Of a DNA stretch of 64,000 bases, positions 17,515 through 25,564 are shown one piece after another. This DNA comes from Planomonospora sp. ID82291. Its GTDB lineage: Bacteria; Actinomycetota; Actinomycetes; Streptosporangiales; Streptosporangiaceae. A program made the position numbers and the translations under genes. Positions within the stretch are counted from its first letter, which is position 1. The number at the start of each line of letters is the position of its first letter. Below the pieces are notes generated by a model. It did not search any database, was not told the origin of the DNA, and worked only from the letters and a program-made list of their open reading frames with translations. The stretch covers positions 56,342-120,341 of the forward strand of contig NZ_JABTEX010000010.1 of the NCBI RefSeq assembly GCF_015711645.1, written 5' to 3'.

Positions 17515-19002
17515 ATGACGGTGAAGCTCGAACGCAAGTCGGTGGCGGTCTCGCCAGGGGCAGCCCTGGCGGACGCGCCCAAGGGCACGGTGACGTGCCT
17601 GGTGGCCATCACGGGCGTGGAGGACAACGTCGGTGATGTGATCATGCCGGGCGCGTTCTCCCGCACCCTGGCCCTGCGCAAGCCCAAGGGCGTGTTCTCC
17701 CACGACACGACGGCGTGGGTATCGCGGGCCGAGGTGGTCGAGGAATGGCTCCCGGGGGATCCGCGCCTGCCCAAGGAGACCAAGGACGGCCACCCGTGGC
17801 CGGCCGGGGCGGGCGCCCTGTTCGTGCGGGCGCGCTTCAACCTCAAGACCAAGGCGGGCGGTGAGGCGTACGAGCGCGTCGCCTTCTACAGCGAGTCCAA
17901 CGAGCAGGAATGGTCGATCGGCTACTCGGTGCCGGACGGCGGCGCCCGCCGAGACCCCAAGACCGGGGTGCGCCGCATCTACGACCTCGACCTGTATGAG
18001 TTCTCCCCCGTCTTGTTCGGCGCCGCCTCCCAGACCATGACCCTCAGCGTGAAGTCCGGCCTGCCCCGTACGGCCGGTGGCACGCCGTGGGACGACCTGC
18101 TCGACGGCTACGACGACGCCGAGGCGGCCGCGCCGGGGAGCGTGGAGGAGCCGCGGGCGATGGTGTCGCTCACCGTCCCCGCCCCCGTCGCCGAGGCCGT
18201 GGCCGTCGACGGAGGTCTGCCCGCGGCCGAGCTGCACGTGACGCTCGCCTACCTCGGGCAGGGCGTGGACGAGGACATGCTGGCCGAGGCCGCTCTGGCG
18301 GTGGAGAAGGTCGCCGCCCAGGCCGGGCCGCTCGCCGGGACCATCGGCGGCATCGGCGTCTTCCCCGAGAGCGAGGACGGCATCCCCGCGTGGGCGCCCG
18401 TCGACGTGCCGGGCCTGGTCGAGCTCCGGCAGAAAGTCGTGGAGGCGCTCGATGAGGCGGGCATCTGGTACGCCGTCGACCACGGGTTCGCCCCGCACAT
18501 GACGCTCACCTACCTGCAGCCCGGCGAGGCGCTCCCGGCACCGGTGCCGGTCACTCCGGTGGAGTTCGGGACGATCACCCTGGCCGTCGAGGACGACCAC
18601 GAGGACTTCCCCCTCACCGGGCCGGCCGCCGGCGAGGAACCGCCCAGCGGCCCCGCTGCGCCCTTCCTGGACGACCTGGACGGTACGGAGGAGCTGGAGG
18701 GCCTGGAGGCCAAGCACGCCCCCGGCTGGCAGACGAAGGCCGGGCGGGTCCTGTCGGACCGCAACCTCAAGAGGATGCGCCAGGCCGTCGACATTCTCAC
18801 CGAGATCATGAAGGAGGCGGGCGGCTGGGACGACCCGCGCGAGCATGACCCGGCCCGCCGTCAGCCGCCGGAGATGCCGCCCGAGCCGACCATCCTGCCG
18901 GACTCCACCGCCCCGTCCGCGCTGCCGACCGAACTCAAGATGCTCACCGTCGCGGACCTGGCCGCCGGGCGGGCGATCCTCGAGTCCGTGGGAGTCGTGT
19001 GA
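17515..19002 (+). CDS. Prohead protease fused to a 2H phosphoesterase
   Basis: A 495-residue chain. Residues 1-180 match HK97-type capsid maturation proteases (S78): D-x-x-G-DVIMPGAF, FSHD with His63, and EWSIGY with the likely nucleophile Ser134. Residues ~215-365 carry two H-x-T motifs (HVTLAYL at 241, HMTLTYL at 328), the catalytic signature of 2H phosphoesterases, which act on cyclic or 2'-5' nucleotide bonds. The C-terminus has a KAGRVLSDRN helical segment seen in protease/scaffold proteins. The protease would process the prohead; the 2H domain could be packaged with it. Some phage 2H enzymes (Acb1 of T4) destroy CBASS signal nucleotides, but that role here is only inference. The next gene starts in the stop codon (GTGA). 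Confidence 0.8.
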   Translation: MTVKLERKSVAVSPGAALADAPKGTVTCLVAITGVEDNVGDVIMPGAFSRTLALRKPKGVFSHDTTAWVSRAEVVEEWLPGDPRLPKETKDGHPWPAGAGALFVRARFNLKTKAGGEAYERVAFYSESNEQEWSIGYSVPDGGARRDPKTGVRRIYDLDLYEFSPVLFGAASQTMTLSVKSGLPRTAGGTPWDDLLDGYDDAEAAAPGSVEEPRAMVSLTVPAPVAEAVAVDGGLPAAELHVTLAYLGQGVDEDMLAEAALAVEKVAAQAGPLAGTIGGIGVFPESEDGIPAWAPVDVPGLVELRQKVVEALDEAGIWYAVDHGFAPHMTLTYLQPGEALPAPVPVTPVEFGTITLAVEDDHEDFPLTGPAAGEEPPSGPAAPFLDDLDGTEELEGLEAKHAPGWQTKAGRVLSDRNLKRMRQAVDILTEIMKEAGGWDDPREHDPARRQPPEMPPEPTILPDSTAPSALPTELKMLTVADLAAGRAILESVGVV

Positions 19003-19511
19003 GGGGCACGCTTCGGCTGGTGCCGGTCACCTTCGCTCAGGCGTGCGCGTTCGTTGACGGCCACCACCGCCACCACCGCGCCCCGCCGGGCCACAAGTTC
19101 TCCATCGGCGCCGCGGTTGATCAGTTCGATTCACCGGACGGGGAGCTGATCAACTCTCCGTTCCGGCTGGTGGGGGTGGCGATCGTCGGCCGTCCAGTCG
19201 CCCGGCATTTCGACACCGGGCGGGCCCTGGAGGTGACCCGGGTCGCCACCGACGGAACATCGAACGCGTGTTCGCTTCTGTATGGGGCGGCGTGGCGGGC
19301 GGCCAAGGCGCTCGGCTACACGCGGATGATCACCTACACGCGCGGCGACGAGAACGGCGCGTCGCTGCGCGCGGCCGGGTGGGAGCCTGTCGCGGTACGG
19401 CCGCCCCGGAGCGGCTGGTCGTGCCCATCGCGGCCGCGCGGCAACGCGGGCGCCGACCGGGTGGCACGCGTGCTGTGGCAGGCTCCCGGCTCGACCTACC
19501 GGCCCTCGTAG
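18999..19511 (+). CDS. XF1762-family protein (acetyltransferase-like)
   Basis: A 170-residue protein starting with a GTG that overlaps the previous stop. Characteristic stretches: HRHHRAPPGHKFSIG, LVGVAIVGRPVAR, LEVTRVATDGT followed by NACS, LGYTRMITYT and SLRAAGW. The LGY...SLRAAGW end resembles the acyl-CoA-binding half of GNAT folds. This family is common in phages and conjugative elements; its substrate is not known to me. Its 3' end overlaps the convergent secreted-protein gene by 16 bases. Confidence 0.75.
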   Translation: MRGTLRLVPVTFAQACAFVDGHHRHHRAPPGHKFSIGAAVDQFDSPDGELINSPFRLVGVAIVGRPVARHFDTGRALEVTRVATDGTSNACSLLYGAAWRAAKALGYTRMITYTRGDENGASLRAAGWEPVAVRPPRSGWSCPSRPRGNAGADRVARVLWQAPGSTYRPS

Positions 19512-20101
19512 TCAGCGATGGCGTCCAGGAGCGGCCGGATCACGGCCGCCTTGCCGTACTTGGTCGCGGGGATCTGCCAACGGGTCACACCGCGCGGCGT
19601 CGACCACTCCAGCACGCCGCCCGTCTTCGGCAGGTCGAACGAGTAGTAGATGACCTCGGCGCTGCCCGGGTGGACCGTGACCTCCTGGCCGTCCGTGCGC
19701 CCCACCCACGGGGCGCTGGAGGCGTTGCCGGAGAAGACCGTGAACGTCCGCCCGCCGGTCTTGACGCGCCACTGGCTGCCGCTGATCGGCGGCGGCACCC
19801 GGTCCGCCTTCGACAGGGCCGTCACCTTCAACGCGATCGCCACGAACCACTTGCTCCGCGGCTTGGCGAAGTGGGGCGAGGCCGGCCGGTGGTAGTAGAC
19901 GCCGACCGGCGCGATCCGCAGCGGGTTCCCCTGGTCGCCTGCGATGCGGACGGACTGCCCGAACTTCAGCAGCTTCGGCGCCACAACCTCCTGCGCGGCC
20001 GCGGCCGCGGTGGTGCTGGCGTGGGCGGCGGGAGGGACGGCGGCAAGGGCGGCCGCCACCGCGAGAGCGGCCGCGGGCACGGCGAGACGACGAGACGTCA
20101 C
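19496..20101 (-). CDS. Secreted protein with signal peptide, cargo gene (moron)
   Basis: A 201-residue protein read against all its neighbours. GTG start at 20101 with GGAGGACC upstream. Residues 1-28 form a signal peptide: TSRR, a long Ala/Leu/Val core and an AHA-S cleavage-like site. The mature part has beta-strand patterning with no motif I recognise; actinobacterial extracellular proteins of the DUF4352 type are a loose comparison. Position between the protease/XF1762 genes and the capsid gene, opposite strand, own start region and a signal peptide fit a lysogenic-conversion gene expressed in the prophage state. A degenerate copy of the late box lies upstream on its strand. Confidence 0.6.
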   Translation of the reverse strand: MTSRRLAVPAAALAVAAALAAVPPAAHASTTAAAAAQEVVAPKLLKFGQSVRIAGDQGNPLRIAPVGVYYHRPASPHFAKPRSKWFVAIALKVTALSKADRVPPPISGSQWRVKTGGRTFTVFSGNASSAPWVGRTDGQEVTVHPGSAEVIYYSFDLPKTGGVLEWSTPRGVTRWQIPATKYGKAAVIRPLLDAIADYEGR

Positions 20102-20122
20102 AGGTCCTCCAGTAGATCGTTC

Positions 20123-20149
20123 CACCCCCGAGCTTGATCACCTTACGTC
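20123..20149 (-). promoter_or_regulatory. Degenerate late-type box facing the secreted-protein gene
   Basis: GACGTAAG on the minus strand at 20149-20142, only nine bases from the oppositely oriented box at 20159. The position 13 bases downstream reads GGGGTG, a poor -10, so promoter function is doubtful. The pair could act as one divergent control site. Confidence 0.25.
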
Positions 20150-20158
20150 GGACGCCGC

Positions 20159-20185
20159 GACGTTAAGACGGCTTTTGCCTACCTT
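20159..20185 (+). promoter_or_regulatory. Late-type promoter of the major capsid gene
   Basis: GACGTTAA at 20159-20166, 13 bases, TACCTT at 20180-20185. The leader to the capsid ATG is about 85 bases and contains a CCCGGT/ACCGGG hairpin and a GGGGGG ribosome site. Confidence 0.65.
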
Positions 20186-20276
20186 GCTGCCTTGATCAGG
20201 GGCTGTCCCGGTGCTGACCGGGCGCGGATCACACCGAAACGCACACCGATGTCAGCCAAACCGGGGGGTACGGCAG

Positions 20277-21605
20277 ATGACTGCCACCAAGGAGAACGCA
20301 CGGATCAGGGAACTCAAGAGCGCCCTGAAGACCGAAGCCGACAACATCACCCGCATCCAGAACGCGATGAAGGACGAGACCGGCCGCGGCCACTTCGTCC
20401 TGTCCAAGGAGATGCACGCCGACTACCTCAAGAGCGTGGACCGCGCCGAGCAGATCCAGGCGCTGCTCGTCACCGAGGAGAAGGCCGCCGGCGTCCTCAG
20501 CTACCTCGCTGAGCCGTCCTCCACGCCGGTCGCGGGCATGATGGCCGCCGACCGGCAGCGCGGCCTGGAGCGCAAGAGCCTGTCGCAGGCGTTCTTCGAG
20601 TCCGAGGCCTACCAGACGATGAAGGCCAACGACTTCCGGGAGCCGCGCGGCATCGTCACCATCGACCAGGGCCTCTACTCCTTCGAGGCCAAGGACCTGT
20701 TCACCCTCTCCGGCGGCACGCACACCGTTCCGGCGTTCGGCACCACCGAGAGCATGGGCATCTCGGAGCGGCAGCGCCGCCCCAACCGGGTGCGGGACCT
20801 CTTCCCGGCCGAGTCCACCACCAGCAACCTGATCTCCGGTGTGCGGCAGACCGGGTTCGTCAACAACGCGGGCATGGTCCCCGAGCGCAGGGCCGCGGAC
20901 GGCACCTCGGCGCCCACCGGAGGCCCGACCGACACCTGGGGCCGCCTGCAGCGGTCGCAGATCCAGTTCGAGCCGTACACCCGCCCCATCAGCGAGATCG
21001 GCCACTACGAGACGGTCCACAAGAACACGCTGGCCGACGAGTCCCGGCTGCGCGGCATCCTGGAGCGGGACCTGATCGACGGCGTGAAGCTCAAGGAGGA
21101 CGAGCAGATCCTCTTCGGCAACGGCGTCGGGGAGAACCTCCTCGGCATCACCCAGACGCCGGGCGTGCAGCTGTACACCGGCCTGGCCTCCGACAAGAAG
21201 ACCGCGCAGATCCGCCGCGCCCTGACCCGCGCCATCCTCAGCTACTACGACCCCTCCGGCGTCGTGATGCACCCGCTCGATTTCGAGGACATCGAGCTGG
21301 AGGAGGACAAGCAGGGCGGCTACCGCGTCGCCGTCTCCGTGGCGATCGGCGCCGAGAAGCGCGTGTGGCGCCTGGCGGTCATCGACACCCCGGTCATGGT
21401 CCAGGGCAAGTTCCTGCTCGGCTCCTGGGGCTACGGCGCCAAGCTGTTCGACCGGGAGACCGTGGTGGTTCAGGCGAGCACTGAGCACGGCCAGAACTTC
21501 ATCGAGGGAACCGTAACGATCAAGGCGACTGAGCGCATTGGCCTTGCATGTGACAGACCCGAGTCGTTCGTCTACGGCACCTTCACCCCGTACGTCGCCG
21601 CGTGA
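20277..21605 (+). CDS. Major capsid protein, HK97 fold
   Basis: A 442-residue protein; ATG at 20277 chosen for its upstream GGGGGG and because translation begins with a charged helical region (residues ~1-85), the usual scaffolding-like delta domain removed by the protease. The body shows typical HK97-type blocks: an N-arm with a Gly-rich turn, ESTTSNLISGVRQT, a P-domain with a long helix near ILERDLIDGVKLKEDEQIL, and LFGNGVGENLLGI, then the A-domain ending in the KATERIGLACDRPESFVYG strand. It is the only capsid candidate in the window and follows the protease. Its stop overlaps the next start (GTGA). Confidence 0.85.
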   Translation: MTATKENARIRELKSALKTEADNITRIQNAMKDETGRGHFVLSKEMHADYLKSVDRAEQIQALLVTEEKAAGVLSYLAEPSSTPVAGMMAADRQRGLERKSLSQAFFESEAYQTMKANDFREPRGIVTIDQGLYSFEAKDLFTLSGGTHTVPAFGTTESMGISERQRRPNRVRDLFPAESTTSNLISGVRQTGFVNNAGMVPERRAADGTSAPTGGPTDTWGRLQRSQIQFEPYTRPISEIGHYETVHKNTLADESRLRGILERDLIDGVKLKEDEQILFGNGVGENLLGITQTPGVQLYTGLASDKKTAQIRRALTRAILSYYDPSGVVMHPLDFEDIELEEDKQGGYRVAVSVAIGAEKRVWRLAVIDTPVMVQGKFLLGSWGYGAKLFDRETVVVQASTEHGQNFIEGTVTIKATERIGLACDRPESFVYGTFTPYVAA

Positions 21606-22051
21606 GCGACGAGCAGGTAGCGCCGACTCCCCCGGCAGGTGATCCCGCCGGGGGAGCCGGTCACGTCCACACCGGCCGGTGCCGCTGCATCAAGCCCAAG
21701 GCCACCGCGCCGGCCGCGCCGGACCTGTACGTGTACGCCGCCACGGTCGCCAAGGTCGTGGACGGCGACACCCTCGACCTGATGGCCGACCTCGGGTTCG
21801 CCATCACGGTGAAGGTCCGCGCCCGCCTGGTGGGCGTGTACGCGCCCGAACTCGGCACGCCGGAGGGCGCGGCGGCCGCGGACTTCACCCGCGCCTGGGT
21901 GGCCGAGCACGGCCCCGGCTTCCTGCTGAAGACCTCCCGGGACCGCAAGGAACGCTACGGCCGCTACCTGGCCACCCTCACCCCGGTCGGTGGCGGCCAG
22001 GACCTCGGCGCGGCGCTGCTGGCCGCCGGGCACGCGACCGCCCAGGACTGA
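21602..22051 (+). CDS. Staphylococcal nuclease-like (SNase) protein
   Basis: A 149-residue protein starting with GTG in the capsid stop codon. After a Pro/Ala-rich N-terminus with a CRC motif come the SNase hallmarks: VVDGDTLDL (metal-binding Asp54/Asp56), RARLVGVYAPE (catalytic Arg and Glu83) and KERYGRYLA near residues 115-125. SNases cut DNA or RNA with calcium. There is no signal peptide, so it is cytoplasmic or virion-associated. A nuclease translationally coupled to the capsid gene is unusual; it may recycle host DNA or attack competing elements. Confidence 0.75.
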   Translation: MSDEQVAPTPPAGDPAGGAGHVHTGRCRCIKPKATAPAAPDLYVYAATVAKVVDGDTLDLMADLGFAITVKVRARLVGVYAPELGTPEGAAAADFTRAWVAEHGPGFLLKTSRDRKERYGRYLATLTPVGGGQDLGAALLAAGHATAQD

Positions 22052-22087
22052 GTCCCGACGCTCTCCCACTCCACGATCGGAGGCCGC

Positions 22088-22627
22088 ATGCTTTCACTCA
22101 CCCCGCAGGCGTTCAGCCGCATCCTGCTCCGCCATGACGGCTCAACGACCGCGCTCCTGGCCGGCTTGCTGGATGAGCCGCTCGGGGTGCGGGTGCTCCT
22201 CCAGGCCCAGCGGTCGGCGACGGCCGTGCTGTCGCCGGAGTTGCAGAGCCGGATGGCCCTCAGCCCCGACAGCGCCGTGATCCTGCGCCGCTCGGAGCTG
22301 ATCCGGGGGAACCGGGCGCCGATCTCCTCCAACAAGGTGGTCATGAACCCGGCGCACCCCCTTGTCGCCGAGCTGACCACCGGCCCGGACATCCCTATCG
22401 GGTACTTCCTCAACAACCAGCGGGTCGAGCAGCGGCGGGAGCTCGTTGACCGCGGGATGCGTCGACACCACTGGGGATACGAGCGTGACGTGCCGAGCGT
22501 GTGGCGCTCCTACGTGATCTTCGCCCAGGGCAAGCCGCTCATGCACATCGAAGAGGTCTTCCACCCCGACGTCGTCGCCGGGCTGCCCGAGCTGCCGCTG
22601 ACCGAGATCAGCAACGAGCACGACTGA
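22088..22627 (+). CDS. UbiC/chorismate-lyase-like fold protein
   Basis: A 179-residue protein, ATG with GGAGG upstream. The layout resembles chorismate lyase-like (DUF98/Rv2949c) or UTRA-type folds: LLAGLLDEPLGVRVL, a strand ending VILRRSELI, RGNRAPISSNKVV, the PIGYFLNNQ turn, then QRRELVDR and a long strand pair ending MHIEEVFHPDV. The RR after the PIG turn is a feature of that superfamily. A small-ligand enzyme in a phage head operon is odd; it may instead be a structural or binding protein using the fold. The assignment is tentative. Confidence 0.45.
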   Translation: MLSLTPQAFSRILLRHDGSTTALLAGLLDEPLGVRVLLQAQRSATAVLSPELQSRMALSPDSAVILRRSELIRGNRAPISSNKVVMNPAHPLVAELTTGPDIPIGYFLNNQRVEQRRELVDRGMRRHHWGYERDVPSVWRSYVIFAQGKPLMHIEEVFHPDVVAGLPELPLTEISNEHD

Positions 22628-22700
22628 CCGGCCGGCGTCCCCGGGCCCTGGGGGCGCCACCGCCGTCTCCTGACCCATCTCGTAGGACGGAGCCCCGCTG

Positions 22701-23117
22701 ATGAGCGACACCACCCTTGAGGACCTTCCGGAGCCTGATGCGGCCGAGCCGAAGACGGCACCGGCCGCTGAGGACCACTGCACGGTGACGCCGATGTTCA
22801 GCCACCACCCGGTGCGGTCCAAGGTCCTGCCGCCGGAGCACGCGGTCAGCATCGACATCTACGAGCACCCCGCCGTCGCGCCGCCGCAGGACCGGACAGG
22901 CGGGGCGACGTTGAGCATCCCGTCGCGGATCGTGATCGACGGTCAGCCCGTCTACCTGCCCAAGAACTCCGACATCACGGTCAAGGCCGGTCTGCAGGCC
23001 ACCGAGGTCACCGTGACCCTGTTCGCCCGCCGGGTGAGGATCGGCTACGCCGACGAGCTCGACGGCCCGGTCGGTCTCCCGGCCGGTCAGCCAGCGCCCG
23101 AGCCGGGCGAGGGGTAA
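22701..23117 (+). CDS. Hypothetical head-operon protein
   Basis: A 138-residue protein, ATG with AGGACGGAG upstream. The first ~30 residues are acidic and Pro-rich (disordered), followed by a beta-rich core (VSIDIYEHP, SRIVIDGQPVYLP, EVTVTLFARRVRIGY) and a Gly/Pro-rich tail. Proteins of this size and position are often minor capsid or head-associated proteins, but no family is recognised. A late-type promoter follows the stop. Confidence 0.5.
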   Translation: MSDTTLEDLPEPDAAEPKTAPAAEDHCTVTPMFSHHPVRSKVLPPEHAVSIDIYEHPAVAPPQDRTGGATLSIPSRIVIDGQPVYLPKNSDITVKAGLQATEVTVTLFARRVRIGYADELDGPVGLPAGQPAPEPGEG

Positions 23118-23161
23118 GCCTGCCCGGCCCGTAGTGGTTTCCGCAGGCCAGACGGTGAAAA

Positions 23162-23188
23162 GACGTTAAGGCCGGATGTTGCTACGGT
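23162..23188 (+). promoter_or_regulatory. Late-type promoter (leaderless type)
   Basis: GACGTTAA at 23162-23169, 13 bases, TACGGT at 23183-23188, then eight bases to the ATG at 23197. Confidence 0.65.
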
Positions 23189-23196
23189 CCGGCGCC

Positions 23197-23886
23197 ATGA
23201 CGACCCTCCCTCCGGAAACCCGGTCCCGTGCCGCTGTCCTCTACCAGCAGGGCGTGCCCATCCGCCAGCTCGCCGCCCACTTCGGCGTCAGCTACGGGTG
23301 CGCCCGCGCCGCCCTGCTGAACGCGGGGGTGCCGCTGCGTCAGCCCGGCCGCCCCCGCAAGAACGCGCCGCTGCCCCCGGCCGTAGCCGTGCGGGCCCGG
23401 CCGCGGCCGCCGTTCGACGCGGCCGCGGCCGCCCGCCTGTACGAGGACGGCAAGACGCTGGAGCAGATCGCGGAGAAGACCGGCTACTCCCGCAGCCGGG
23501 TGCACGTGCTGCTGCGCCAGGCGGGCGTCACGATGCGGACCAGCCGCGATCCGCGCGCCTCGCGGATCAGCCCGGCCAAGCGCCGCAAGATCCTCGCCCT
23601 GTGGCGGCAGGGCCGCTCGTGCGCGCACATCATCGAGCGGGCCCGCACCAGTTCGGCCACGATCACGAAAGTTGTCCGCGAGGCCGGACTGGACCCGCGC
23701 AGCCGCGGCCCGCGCCGCAAGTACGACCACGAGCGGATGCGCGCGCTCCGCCGCGAGGGCATGAAGCTCATCGAGATCGCTGCTGACCAGGGCACCACTC
23801 CGCAATACGTGTGGACCGTGGTCAACGCCCCGGCCCGCAAGGCGAAAGCAGCCGCGGCCGCGGGGACTGCGGCCGACGCGACGTAA
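23197..23886 (+). CDS. Tandem helix-turn-helix DNA-binding protein
   Basis: A 229-residue basic protein made of about four repeats of roughly 50 residues, each with a resolvase/sigma-4-like HTH pattern: LYxxGxxxxxLAxxFGVSYGCARAALLNAGV, then LYEDGKTLEQIA with YSRSRVHVLL, a third with CAHIIERARTSSATI, and a fourth with LIEIAADQGTTPQYV. The start at 23197 was chosen because it follows the promoter -10 by eight bases; an upstream in-frame ATG at 23176 lies inside the promoter. A paralogue with the same layout and the same leaderless promoter is at 29918. Multi-HTH proteins can bind long or repeated DNA targets; a regulator of the late boxes is an attractive but unproven role. Confidence 0.7.
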   Translation: MTTLPPETRSRAAVLYQQGVPIRQLAAHFGVSYGCARAALLNAGVPLRQPGRPRKNAPLPPAVAVRARPRPPFDAAAAARLYEDGKTLEQIAEKTGYSRSRVHVLLRQAGVTMRTSRDPRASRISPAKRRKILALWRQGRSCAHIIERARTSSATITKVVREAGLDPRSRGPRRKYDHERMRALRREGMKLIEIAADQGTTPQYVWTVVNAPARKAKAAAAAGTAADAT

Positions 23887-23906
23887 AGCCCGGACTGTGC
23901 TTGAGT
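23880..23906 (+). promoter_or_regulatory. Weak late-type box
   Basis: GACGTAAA at 23880-23887 overlapping the end of the HTH gene, 13 bases, TTGAGT at 23901-23906. The -10 is poor, but spacing and position before the gene at 23947 fit the family. Confidence 0.4.
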
Positions 23907-23946
23907 CTGCCGCGCAACAGCACCCGGGCGAGAGAGGACGGCAGCG

Positions 23947-24456
23947 GTGACGGCTACCCGGAAGACACGCAGCACCAGCGGCGAGCAGGCTGCGCCCGCC
24001 GAGACGACTCCGGCGACCGGTGAGCAGCCCGAGCCCACCGAGCAGGCCCCGGCCCCGGTGACCCCGGCGGCGCAGCCTACCCAGGCCGCGCCCCTCACCC
24101 CGCCCGCCGCACCCGCCCGCCCGGCGCCGGACCCCGGCCCTGCCCCGCAGATCCGCATGCTCGCCACCCCGGGCAGCGAGTTCGTCGACCTGCTGTGGGG
24201 CGACAACCCGCCCGGCCAGGCGCCGGAGCAGGCCCGCCCCGAGGAGCTGTTCATCGACCCGGGCGCCCAGTTCTCCTACGTGACCGTGGCGCGGCCGCTG
24301 GTGAAGCTGTTCTACCTGCCCGGCACCACCGCCCCGTCCGAGCAGCTGTTCCGCGCCGCGGGCTCCACGCTCGCCCGCGACCACGCCGCGAAGGTCCGGG
24401 CCGACCTGGAGGCCATCCGCGCCGCCCAGGACGCCCAGGACGCCCAGGACGCGTAA
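23947..24456 (+). CDS. Hypothetical protein with disordered Pro/Ala-rich N-terminus
   Basis: A 169-residue protein, GTG start with GAGAGAGG about ten bases upstream. Residues 1-70 are Ala/Pro/Thr/Glu-rich and probably disordered. The rest holds a short folded part (VDLLWGDNPPG, LFIDPGAQFSYVTVARPLVKLFYLP) and a helix ending in three direct AQD repeats encoded by tandem GCCCAGGAC units. It lies between the HTH protein and the head-tail adaptor, where other phages keep small head proteins. No family recognised. Confidence 0.55.
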   Translation: MTATRKTRSTSGEQAAPAETTPATGEQPEPTEQAPAPVTPAAQPTQAAPLTPPAAPARPAPDPGPAPQIRMLATPGSEFVDLLWGDNPPGQAPEQARPEELFIDPGAQFSYVTVARPLVKLFYLPGTTAPSEQLFRAAGSTLARDHAAKVRADLEAIRAAQDAQDAQDA

Positions 24457-24641
24457 AGACTCGCGCGGCCTTACCCGGGCGGGGCGGCGTGGCCGGGATC
24501 TCTGGGGGGTGACCCCGGCCACGACCAGGCAGTGCCCGCGTGAGGCCGCGCGGACGACCAAGGGGACGCGGAGGGTTCGCAGGTGGGGACCCGGACACTC
24601 CGCGTCCCCTTCGGCATCATTCGACCGGTAGGGAGTGCTGG

Positions 24642-25235
24642 GTGGATCTGGTGACACCGGAGAAGGTCGCCCTCCGCGCGGGCGTGCCGGCCCCGCTGGA
24701 GGCCGACGACCGGGCCGCGATCGAAGAGGCGATCGAGGACGCGCTCGATGAGGCCGCCGCCCATCTGGGCCGCTCCCCGCTGCCGGAGACCTTCACCCAG
24801 CGCGGCGCCGTACCGGACGGGCGCGGCGGCTGGCTGCTCGACCACGACCCGGTCATCGAGGTCCTCTCGGCCACCGCCGAACTCCACCCGGTGACCCGGG
24901 AGGCGACGGGCTCCTACACGATCGTCTACCGGGCCGGACTGGACCCGGAGACCGATCGCCGGTACGGGCGGGTGCTGCGCCGATTCGTCACCGCGGCCGC
25001 GGCGGCGAACCCGGTCGTCCGGCGGATCGCCCAGGCCAAGGGCACCCGCATCATCACCCGGGTGAACGTCGAGGGCCAGGGCGTCGACTACGAGACCGGG
25101 CAGGTCGCGGCAGGGTCGGGGGTCGCGGGGGCGCCTCCGACCCTGGCCGACCTGGACGCGTGGGTGGCGCACACCGTGTACCAGGCGCCCGGCCGGGCCC
25201 CGCACCCGATCGAGACCGGTGCCGCGTGGCTGTGA
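24642..25235 (+). CDS. Head-tail connector (adaptor) protein
   Basis: A 197-residue protein; GTG at 24642 with GGGAG upstream, preferred to a longer frame from 24540 whose extra residues are low complexity. The helical start (LVTPEKVALRAGVPAPLEADDRA, IEEAIEDALDEAAAHLGR) with a following beta segment (TGSYTIVYRAGL) and a long alanine-rich helix is typical of the adaptor that sits under the portal (HK97 gp6/SPP1 gp15-like). The next gene overlaps by ten bases, consistent with coupled production of connector parts. Confidence 0.65.
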   Translation: MDLVTPEKVALRAGVPAPLEADDRAAIEEAIEDALDEAAAHLGRSPLPETFTQRGAVPDGRGGWLLDHDPVIEVLSATAELHPVTREATGSYTIVYRAGLDPETDRRYGRVLRRFVTAAAAANPVVRRIAQAKGTRIITRVNVEGQGVDYETGQVAAGSGVAGAPPTLADLDAWVAHTVYQAPGRAPHPIETGAAWL

Positions 25236-25564
25236 TCGGCGCCAACCTCACGCTCGGGCTGCGCCGCCGCACGGCCGGGGTGGACGCGCACGGCACCCGG
25301 GTGGCCGGCGTGCTCGGCGCGGCCGGGGCATGGGCGCCGGGCCGGATCGTGCGCCGCCCCGGCGTGGACGGTGACCCGGCGACGGGGCCGGGCCTGTGGG
25401 TGCTCGCGGCGGATCCGTCGTGGTGGCCGGTCGCGGCCGGGGACCAGGCGGTGGAGGCCGGTTCCGGTCGGGCGTGGACGGTCGTGAAGGCCGACCTGCG
25501 CAAGAGCGACTACGACCCGGCCGTGGACTACATCAGGATCGAGGCGTCTCTCGCGTCCGGCTGA
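25226..25564 (+). CDS. Head-closure or head-tail joining protein
   Basis: A 112-residue protein starting with GTG ten bases before the end of the adaptor gene. It is beta-rich with a Trp pair (DPSWWPVAAGDQAVEAGSG) and a terminal strand DYDPAVDYIRIEA, as in small head-closure proteins that follow the adaptor in siphophage operons. It is the last plus-strand structural gene of the head block; its end overlaps the convergent gene at 25528 by 37 bases. Assignment rests mostly on size and position. Confidence 0.5.
   Translation: MAVIGANLTLGLRRRTAGVDAHGTRVAGVLGAAGAWAPGRIVRRPGVDGDPATGPGLWVLAADPSWWPVAAGDQAVEAGSGRAWTVVKADLRKSDYDPAVDYIRIEASLASG

Noticed and set aside
20192..20512. Frame starting with TTG at 20192, directly after the capsid promoter
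   Set aside because: It runs out of frame through the capsid N-terminus with Arg/Pro/Gly-rich content typical of shadow frames.
22913..22920. GACGTTGA resembling the late box
   Set aside because: It lies within the 22701 gene, the hexamer 13 bases downstream does not match YANNNT, and no gene starts nearby.
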